Positions 7,269-11,433 of a stretch of DNA of 11,433 nt are shown one piece after another. Positions within the stretch are counted from its first letter, which is position 1, and the number at the start of each line of letters is the position of its first letter. The notes below the pieces were generated by a model that searched no databases, was not told the origin of the DNA, and saw nothing but the letters and a program-made list of their open reading frames with translations. The stretch is from Alphaproteobacteria bacterium (lineage in GTDB: Bacteria; Pseudomonadota; Alphaproteobacteria; UBA8366): NCBI GenBank assembly GCA_030743445.1, contig JASLSL010000119.1, positions 1 to 11,433 of the forward strand, written 5' to 3'. The translations under genes were made by a program, and so were the position numbers.

Positions 7269-8231
7269 TCAGTCCAAGCCATAGTCGCCGGGCCCGGAGA
7301 CCCGTTGGTGGAACTGCAGAATCTGCAGGTATTCGAGTGGGTCCTTGGGCATGACCAGGGCGCCCGCGGGCGGGTGCAGCCAGTCGTAAAGGCGGGTCAG
7401 CAGGAAGCGGAGCGCGCTGCCCCGCGCCATCACCGGCAGGGCCGCGATCTCGGCGTCGGAGAACGGACGGACCCGGCGGTAGGCGGCCAACAGCCGCCGC
7501 GCCTTGGTAATGTTGAAGCTGCGGTCGCGCTCGAAACACCAGGCATTGATGCAGATGCCCACGTCGTAGGCGAAGAAGTCGTTGCAGGCGAAATAGAAGT
7601 CGATCAGACCCGAGAGGCGATCCCCGAGGAAGAATACGTTGTCGGGGAAGAGGTCCGCGTGGCACACCCCGACCGGCAGGTCGTCGGGCCAGTTGGCCTG
7701 GATATGGTCGAGCTCGGCCCCGAGGATGCCGGCAAGGCCGTCCTGGACTTCGTCGGCCCGGTCCGTGGATTGCGCGAACAGCGGCCGCCAGGCCTCGACC
7801 GACAGGTCGTTGCGCCGCTCCATACCGAAGGACGATCCGGCGATGTGGAGGCGCGCCAGCGCCTCGCCGAGGCCGTTGCAGTGGATCGGCTGGACCCGCC
7901 GGGGCCATAATCCCTCGAGGAATGTGATCAGCGCCGCCGGCCGGCCGCAGAGTTCGCGCAGCGCTTCCCCGTCGCGGCCGTGCAACGGCGTCGGGCACGG
8001 AATGCCCTGGTCCGCCAGATGCTCCATCAGGCCGAGGAAGAACGGCAGGTCGTCGCGCGCGACCCGCTTTTCGTAAAGCGTCAGGATGAATTGCCGGTCG
8101 TGGGTCTGCATCAGGTAGTTGGTATTTTCGACCCCTTCGGCGATGCCCTTGCACGAGACGACCGTGCCGATGTCGTACTCGGCGACGAATGCCTCAAGTT
8201 CCTCGTCGGTGACTTCGGTATAGACGGCCAT
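7269..8231 (-). CDS. thrB: Homoserine kinase, aminoglycoside-phosphotransferase fold
   Basis: A 320-residue ATP-dependent kinase converting L-homoserine to O-phosphohomoserine, the substrate of threonine synthase. It belongs to the ThrB branch with the APH/choline-kinase fold, not the GHMP-kinase ThrB of E. coli. Visible features are MAVYTEVTDEEL at the start, the nucleotide-loop region GIAEGVENTNYL at 29-40, the Brenner-type catalytic loop HADLFPDN at 191-198 (Asp193, Asp198 region) and the metal-binding IDF at 210-212. I chose ATG 8229-8231 because the family N-terminus MAVYT begins there; the frame stays open to 8342 but that extension is arginine/proline-rich low-similarity sequence. No strong Shine-Dalgarno precedes it. 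It heads the thrB-rnhA operon; the ispH gene often found just upstream in relatives is absent. Confidence 0.95.
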   Translation of the reverse strand: MAVYTEVTDEELEAFVAEYDIGTVVSCKGIAEGVENTNYLMQTHDRQFILTLYEKRVARDDLPFFLGLMEHLADQGIPCPTPLHGRDGEALRELCGRPAALITFLEGLWPRRVQPIHCNGLGEALARLHIAGSSFGMERRNDLSVEAWRPLFAQSTDRADEVQDGLAGILGAELDHIQANWPDDLPVGVCHADLFPDNVFFLGDRLSGLIDFYFACNDFFAYDVGICINAWCFERDRSFNITKARRLLAAYRRVRPFSDAEIAALPVMARGSALRFLLTRLYDWLHPPAGALVMPKDPLEYLQILQFHQRVSGPGDYGLD

Positions 8232-8269
8232 CGGTGGTAATTCGGGCGATCCTGCCCTTCCAAGGTTTC

Positions 8270-8295
8270 GGGGGAGGGGGTCGGGGGGTCCCGGG
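8270..8295 (+). other. G-quadruplex-type G-tract cluster in a divergent intergenic region
   Basis: Four plus-strand G-runs, G5 (8270-8274), G5 (8276-8280), G6 (8283-8288) and G3 (8293-8295), are separated by loops of 1, 2 and 4 bases, fitting the general four-tract quadruplex pattern. They lie about 39 bases upstream of the thrB start and about 90 bases upstream of the CDGSH gene, within the 153-base divergent gap. Whether the structure forms or regulates either gene is not shown. Confidence 0.55.
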
Positions 8296-8384
8296 CGGCG
8301 CTTGTCGCGCCACGGCCGCTTCACTAGACTCCACGGCCGCACCGAACCAACGTATTACGTACCCGCCGGAGAGGGAAGAGTCAC

Positions 8385-8624
8385 ATGTCCGACCCCGTCG
8401 TCGCCCAGAAATCCCCTTACGCCGTCGAAGTCGAGGCGGGCAAGGGCTATTGGTGGTGCGCTTGCGGGCGCAGCCAGAGCCAGCAGTTCTGCGACGGCAG
8501 CCACAAGGACACCGGGTTCGAGCCGGTCAAGTACGAGGCCGAGGAAGACGGCACGGTCTATTTCTGCGGCTGCAAGAACACCGGCGGCAAACCGCTCTGC
8601 GACGGGACCCACGCGAAGCTCTAA
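8385..8624 (+). CDS. Small double-CDGSH iron-sulfur protein
   Basis: A 79-residue protein consisting almost wholly of two CDGSH zinc-finger-like modules, each expected to hold one redox-active [2Fe-2S] cluster by three cysteines and one histidine. First site: Cys25, Cys27, Cys36, His40 (CAC...FCDGSH). Second site: Cys61, Cys63, Cys72, His76 (CGC...LCDGTH). The second site fits C-x-C-x2-T-x3-P-x-C-D-G-x-H fully; the first has glutamine where proline is usual. Homologues of mitoNEET type transfer electrons or clusters, but the role of the soluble bacterial form is unsettled. ATG 8385 has a strong purine-rich GGAGAGGGAAGAG leader (8368-8380). Its stop overlaps the start of the next gene (TAATG), implying translational coupling. 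Confidence 0.95.
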   Translation: MSDPVVAQKSPYAVEVEAGKGYWWCACGRSQSQQFCDGSHKDTGFEPVKYEAEEDGTVYFCGCKNTGGKPLCDGTHAKL

Positions 8625-9220
8625 TGGTCGGATCGAATCCGCGCTCGAGCCTTTGGCGCCGTGCTGCCGCGATCGGTCTGGCGCTGTTCGTCGCCGCGTG
8701 CGACGGCGGGCCAAAGGACCCCAGCACCCTTGGGGTCGGCAGCGGCGGCCTGTTCGGCAGCGACATCATCCGTGGCGTTTCCTGTCCCCAGACCGCCGTG
8801 CTCGACGAACCGAGCGACCTCACCCGTTTCAGCGACACCTCGGCGAGCGGAATATCGGGAATTTTGTTTCGCGCCTCGTTGGAGATGATCGAAAGCTTCT
8901 GCCAGATCGGCGACGAGGACGTCGACGTCACCGTCACGACCGAAATCAAGGTCGCGCGCGGTCCCGCCAACACGAAGGGGGAGGCAAATCTGGTCTATTT
9001 CGTCGCCGTGCTCGACGACAAGAAGAATGTCGTCTTCCGCACCAGGTTCCCGCTCATCGTCAAGTTCAGTAAACGGCAATCGAGAGTCGCCTTCTCCGAG
9101 AACTTCGCCCTCCGTATCGACGTCAGACAAGACCTGGAGCCGGCGGATTATCTGATCTATCTCGGTTTCGAAATGACCCCTTCGGAACTCGACTTCAGCC
9201 GGGACCGACGTCAGCGTTAG
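8624..9220 (+). CDS. Lipoprotein of unknown function
   Basis: A 198-residue protein I cannot assign to a named family. It has a lipoprotein signal: basic start (RRAAAIG), hydrophobic core and lipobox VAAC with lipidated Cys26. Aspartate at +2 would favour inner-membrane retention under the E. coli sorting rule, which may not hold here. The mature part begins with a glycine/serine-rich linker, then a mixed alpha/beta domain with two further cysteines (SCPQT, FCQIG) and a C-terminal part rich in beta-like strands. ATG 8624 overlaps the CDGSH stop codon as TAATG, so coupling with that gene is strong. An upstream extension of the frame to 8234 is a shadow of the CDGSH gene and spacer. The CDGSH partner lacks a signal peptide, so the two products would lie on opposite sides of the membrane. 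Confidence 0.85.
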   Translation: MVGSNPRSSLWRRAAAIGLALFVAACDGGPKDPSTLGVGSGGLFGSDIIRGVSCPQTAVLDEPSDLTRFSDTSASGISGILFRASLEMIESFCQIGDEDVDVTVTTEIKVARGPANTKGEANLVYFVAVLDDKKNVVFRTRFPLIVKFSKRQSRVAFSENFALRIDVRQDLEPADYLIYLGFEMTPSELDFSRDRRQR

Positions 9221-9232
9221 AACGGGTACCGG

Positions 9233-9260
9233 TTGACTTTCACGAAATCGGCCTTAGCCT
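9233..9260 (+). promoter_or_regulatory. Candidate sigma70-type promoter of the gcv operon
   Basis: TTGACT (9233-9238) is a near-consensus -35 box; TAGCCT (9255-9260), 16 bases later, is a partial -10. Transcription from here would begin just before the glycine riboswitch, the expected place. The position begins 12 bases after the lipoprotein stop codon. The -10 is weak, so this is a reasoned candidate only. Confidence 0.42.
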
Positions 9261-9297
9261 ACTGTCGAGGGAGCGGGAAACCGATCCCTCGACAGTA
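9260..9297 (+). repeat. 13-bp perfect inverted repeat before the glycine riboswitch
   Basis: TACTGTCGAGGGA (9260-9272) is the exact reverse complement of TCCCTCGACAGTA (9285-9297), with a 12-base spacer. It lies 40 bases after the lipoprotein stop and directly upstream of the glycine aptamers. No T-run follows, so it is not a classical intrinsic terminator. It could be an RNA hairpin ending the upstream message, or an operator overlapping the start region of the candidate gcv promoter. The sequence shows the symmetry; the role is open. Confidence 0.7.
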
Positions 9298-9307
9298 ATC
9301 CGTCGAA

Positions 9308-9388
9308 CCCTGTGGGAGAGACCGGCACCAAGCGCCGGCGCCGAAGGAGCAACCGCCCCGGGAATCTCTCAGGCGAAAGGACCGTAGG
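9308..9388 (+). promoter_or_regulatory. Glycine riboswitch, first aptamer
   Basis: Conserved glycine-aptamer landmarks are in order: GGGAGAG (9314-9320), CCGAAGGAGCAA (9341-9352), TCTCTCAGGC (9365-9374) and AAAGGACCG (9376-9384). GAGAG (9316-9320) pairs with CTCTC (9366-9370), and CCGGC/GCCGG (9322-9326 with 9334-9338) forms a side stem. It is the first of a tandem pair upstream of gcvT, the classical location for this cis-regulatory RNA, which turns on glycine cleavage genes when glycine is abundant. Confidence 0.93.
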
Positions 9389-9395
9389 GGGAGGA

Positions 9396-9492
9396 TACTC
9401 TGGAGAGCAGGCGGCGGCCGAGGTCGCAGCCTCACCGAAGGGGTAAGCCGGGCTAGCCCGGTGATACTCTCAGGTTCCACGACAGAGCGGGG
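9396..9492 (+). promoter_or_regulatory. Glycine riboswitch, second aptamer
   Basis: Begins with TCTGGAGAG (9399-9407), followed by a GC-rich arm, the conserved CCGAAGGGGTAA (9435-9446), ATACTCTCAGG (9464-9474) and GACAGAGCGGGG (9481-9492). GAGAG (9403-9407) pairs with CTCTC (9467-9471). A linker of under 10 bases separates it from the first aptamer. The segment between CAGG and GACAGAG reads TTCCAC, whereas AAAGGA is more usual there, so this aptamer is slightly divergent. The aptamer ends about 60 bases before the gcvT start. Confidence 0.92.
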
Positions 9493-9520
9493 CTCCACGT
9501 CCGGTCGGCCGGGCGTGGGG
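9493..9520 (+). promoter_or_regulatory. Stable hairpin between the riboswitch and gcvT
   Basis: CTCCACGTCCGG (9493-9504) pairs along its whole length with CCGGGCGTGGGG (9509-9520), allowing two G-U pairs, around a TCGG loop. It begins immediately after the second aptamer, where an expression platform is expected. The following bases (TCGCGTATTC) are not a T-run, so it does not look like an intrinsic terminator; it may hold the leader in a defined shape or act in translation control. It ends 18 bases before the gcvT ribosome-binding site. Confidence 0.6.
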
Positions 9521-9551
9521 TCGCGTATTCGCTTTGTTGGAGGACTCGAGA

Positions 9552-10697
9552 GTGAACGACGGACCCCTGAGCCAAGACAGCGATCAGAACCTGCGACGGA
9601 CGCCGCTCGACGGTCTGCACCGCGAGCTCGGCGCCAAGATGGTGCCCTTCGCCGGCTACGAGATGCCGGTGCAATTCGCCGCAGGTATCCTGAAGGAACA
9701 CCTTCACACCCGTGCCGCCGCGGGTCTTTTCGATGTCTCGCATATGGGCCAGTTGGCACTGGTCGGCGAAGGTGTCGCGGCCGCGCTTGAGGCGCTGGTG
9801 CCGGCCGACCTCCTGGACCTCGGGCGAGGCCGGACGCAATACACCCAGTTCACCAACGAGGCCGGCGGCATCCTCGACGATCTGATGGTGACCAATGCCG
9901 GCGATCGGCTGATCCTGATTGTCAACGCGGCCTGCAAGGCGACCGACATCGCCCATCTTCGCGCCGGACTGGGCCACGGTATCGACCTCGAGGTGTTCGA
10001 GGACCGGGCGCTGCTGGCGCTTCAAGGGCCGGCCGCGGCGGCGGTGCTCGGCCGCCACGCGGGGGCGGCGGTCGGCGATGCGCCCTTCATGTCGATGCTC
10101 GAATGCGAGGTCGCGGGTGCGGCGGCCTGGGTCTGGCGTTCCGGCTACACCGGCGAGGACGGCTTTGAGATCTCGATTCCGGCGGACCGGGCCGAGGGGG
10201 TCGCGACGGCGCTTCTGGCCGAGGTCGAGGTCGAGCCGATCGGGCTCGGCGCGCGGGATTCGCTGCGGCTCGAGGCGGGGCTTTGCCTTTACGGGCACGA
10301 CATCGACGAGACCACGACACCGGTCGAGGCCGGCCTGCTGTGGTCGGTTGGAAAACGACGCCGCGAGGCGGGCGGCTTTCCCGGCGCCGAGGTGGTGCAG
10401 GGACAGATCGCCGACGGCCCGACCCGCCGCCGGGTCGGCGTCCAGCCCGAGGGCCGCGCCCCGGCGCGCGAGCACACCGAGATCACCGACCAAGCCGGCA
10501 ACAAAGTCGGCGAGATCACCAGCGGCGGGTTCGGACCCAGCGTCGGCGGGCCGGTCGCCATGGGCTATGTCGAGACCGCCCATGCGGTTGCCGGCACGGC
10601 GCTCAACGCGGTCGTCCGCGGCAAGCCGCTGGCGGCCTCGGTCGTCCGGCTTCCGTTCGTCGAACATTGCTACTATCGCGGCAAACCGGCCGCTTGA
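9552..10697 (+). CDS. gcvT: Glycine cleavage system T protein (aminomethyltransferase)
   Basis: A 381-residue protein that moves the methylene group from the aminomethyl-lipoyl arm of the H protein to tetrahydrofolate, releasing ammonia and giving 5,10-methylene-THF. The N-terminal TPLDGLHRELGAKMVPFAGYEMP, written in two parts here as TPLDGLH and MVPFAGYEMP, FDVSHMGQ at 60-67, GGILDDLMV at 105-113 (holding the expected catalytic aspartate, Asp109 or Asp110), SGYTGEDGFEI, ARDSLRLEAGLCLYGHD and the C-terminal GEITSGGFGPSVGGPVAMGY are all standard for GcvT. GTG 9552 is preferred because GGAGG (9539-9543) lies 8 bases upstream; the longer frame begins at TTG 9534, which would place the RBS inside the gene. 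It is the first gene of gcvT-gcvH-gcvP and lies under the tandem glycine riboswitch. Confidence 0.97.
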   Translation: MNDGPLSQDSDQNLRRTPLDGLHRELGAKMVPFAGYEMPVQFAAGILKEHLHTRAAAGLFDVSHMGQLALVGEGVAAALEALVPADLLDLGRGRTQYTQFTNEAGGILDDLMVTNAGDRLILIVNAACKATDIAHLRAGLGHGIDLEVFEDRALLALQGPAAAAVLGRHAGAAVGDAPFMSMLECEVAGAAAWVWRSGYTGEDGFEISIPADRAEGVATALLAEVEVEPIGLGARDSLRLEAGLCLYGHDIDETTTPVEAGLLWSVGKRRREAGGFPGAEVVQGQIADGPTRRRVGVQPEGRAPAREHTEITDQAGNKVGEITSGGFGPSVGGPVAMGYVETAHAVAGTALNAVVRGKPLAASVVRLPFVEHCYYRGKPAA

Positions 10698-10714
10698 GGG
10701 AAGGGTAGAACGTC

Positions 10715-11092
10715 ATGGCAGATACGCGCTACACCAAGGACCACGAATGGATCGTCGTCGACGGCGACATTGCGACGGTCGGCATCACCGATTTCGCCCA
10801 AGGCCAACTCGGCGACGTCGTGTTCGTCGAATTACCGGCGGCGGGCGCGGCCTTCGCCAAGGGCGAGCAGGCCGCGGTCGTCGAATCGGTCAAGGCCGCG
10901 GCCGAGATCTACGCCCCGCTGTCGGGCGAGATCACCGAGACCAACCCGGTGCTCGACGGCGAGCCCGGACTGGTCAACGCCGACCCCGAGAGCGGCGCCT
11001 GGTTCTTCAAGCTCAGGATCGCCGACGCATCGGAGCTCGACGGCATGATGGACGAGGCCGCCTACAAGGCTTTCCTCGAAGCGGAAGGATAG
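10715..11092 (+). CDS. gcvH: Glycine cleavage system H protein (lipoyl carrier)
   Basis: A 125-residue lipoyl-domain protein that shuttles the aminomethyl intermediate between the P, T and L proteins of the glycine cleavage system. The swinging-arm lysine is Lys60 in VVESVKAAAEIYAP. YTKDHEW near the start, GITDFAQGQLGDVVFVELP and the NADPESGAWFFKL stretch are classic for GcvH, and the length is typical. ATG 10715 follows GGGAAGGG at 10698-10705. It starts 17 bases after gcvT and ends 5 bases before gcvP, so all three are one operon. Lipoylation needs LipA/LipB or LplA encoded elsewhere. Confidence 0.98.
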   Translation: MADTRYTKDHEWIVVDGDIATVGITDFAQGQLGDVVFVELPAAGAAFAKGEQAAVVESVKAAAEIYAPLSGEITETNPVLDGEPGLVNADPESGAWFFKLRIADASELDGMMDEAAYKAFLEAEG

Positions 11093-11097
11093 GGACC

Positions 11098-11433
11098 GTG
11101 GCGGACGACCGACGGAGACTGGAAGAACTCGAGCAGCGGGACGATTTCGTCGCCCGCCACATCGGCCCGCGCGAGACCGACGTCGAGGCGATGTTGGAGA
11201 CTGTCGGTCTCGCCTCGCTCGGCGATCTGATCGCCCGGGCGGTGCCGGATGCGATCCGCAACGAGGCGCCGCTCGACCTGCCGCGAAGCCGGAGCGAGCC
11301 GGACGTGCTCGCCGAACTGCGCCATTTGGCGGCGGCAAACCAGCCGCTCAAGTCCTATATCGGCGCCGGCTACTACGACTGCGTGACGCCGCCGGTGATC
11401 CTGCGCAACGTCATGGAAAATCCCGGCTGGTAC
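11098..11433 (+). CDS. gcvP: Glycine dehydrogenase (decarboxylating), single-chain P protein, 5' part
   Basis: The first 112 codons of a gene that runs off the right edge. The PLP-dependent P protein decarboxylates glycine and loads the aminomethyl group onto lipoyl-GcvH. FVARHIGP (residues 17-24), LDLP (59-62) and KSYIGAGYYD...TPPVILRNVMENPGWY (85-112) match the N-terminus of the full-length (about 950-residue) GcvP. They do not match the split GcvPA subunit, whose corresponding stretch reads FLGAGAY. The PLP lysine lies in the missing C-terminal half. GTG 11098 is used: it begins 5 bases after the gcvH stop, with AGGGA at 11091-11095 very close upstream, and translational coupling is likely. 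An earlier in-frame start is not possible without overlapping gcvH. Confidence 0.94.
   Translation, partial: MADDRRRLEELEQRDDFVARHIGPRETDVEAMLETVGLASLGDLIARAVPDAIRNEAPLDLPRSRSEPDVLAELRHLAAANQPLKSYIGAGYYDCVTPPVILRNVMENPGWY

Noticed and set aside
8232..8342. N-terminal extension of thrB
   Set aside because: Family N-terminus MAVYT begins at 8231; the extension is a low-complexity R/P-rich translation of the intergenic region and crosses the G-run cluster.
9493..9530. Intrinsic terminator as the gcv expression platform
   Set aside because: The hairpin is strong but is followed by TCGCGTATTC and not a T-run.
9453..10667. 404-codon minus-strand open frame opposite gcvT
   Set aside because: It covers part of the riboswitch and nearly all of gcvT antisense; low-complexity charged translation and no RBS.
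1..11433. A mobile, defence or otherwise novel multi-gene system
   Set aside because: Nearly every gene belongs to a recognised housekeeping or stress family, base composition looks even, and no integrase, transposase, toxin-antitoxin pair, spacer array or tRNA was found; the only unknown protein gene is the lipoprotein at 8624-9220.

Overview
The window reads as an ordinary chromosomal segment of a high-GC alphaproteobacterium, probably Rhodospirillales-like. The reasons are strong G/C at third codon positions, an MPP-like M16 peptidase next to a RimJ-type acetyltransferase, a ScsB-type DsbD, an aminoglycoside-phosphotransferase-fold homoserine kinase next to RNase HI, and a tandem glycine riboswitch in front of gcvT-gcvH-gcvP. 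This placement is inference from gene content; no rRNA or other marker gene is present. I see no phage, transposase, CRISPR, tRNA or rRNA.

Layout. Positions 1-2623 (+): the C-terminal part of an M16 peptidase, a GNAT acetyltransferase and the membrane protein NnrS, packed with 7-22 base gaps. Positions 2632-3207 (-): YqgE/AlgH, convergent with nnrS (8-base gap) and divergent from the next gene. Positions 3354-5528 (+): a large ScsB/DsbD-like disulfide reductase. Positions 5659-6656 (+): two tandem Prx5-type peroxiredoxins. Positions 6679-6794: a palindromic extragenic repeat between convergent gene ends. Positions 6808-8231 (-): thrB-rnhA. Positions 8385-9220 (+): a double-CDGSH iron-sulfur protein translationally coupled to a lipoprotein of unknown function. 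Positions 9221-9551: no gene, but a candidate promoter, a 13-bp perfect inverted repeat, two glycine aptamers and a stable hairpin. Positions 9552-11433 (+): gcvT, gcvH and the start of single-chain gcvP, which runs off the window.

How the genes work together. The gcv genes encode the T, H and P proteins of the glycine cleavage system, with glycine sensed in the mRNA leader. ThrB belongs to threonine synthesis and RnhA to RNA:DNA hybrid removal. NnrS, the DsbD-like protein, the two peroxiredoxins and the CDGSH protein all touch redox or nitrosative stress, but they lie in separate transcription units, so I treat this as loose clustering and not as one system.

Several starts were moved from the longest reading frame on ribosome-binding-site evidence: yqgE (TTG 3207), the first peroxiredoxin (ATG 5659), the second (ATG 6171), thrB (ATG 8231), the lipoprotein (ATG 8624) and gcvT (GTG 9552). 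I did not find a clearly undescribed multi-gene system. The points most worth a second look are the architecture of the gcv leader, the unknown lipoprotein coupled to the CDGSH protein, the diverged peroxiredoxin pair and a G-quadruplex-type motif in the thrB/CDGSH divergent region.
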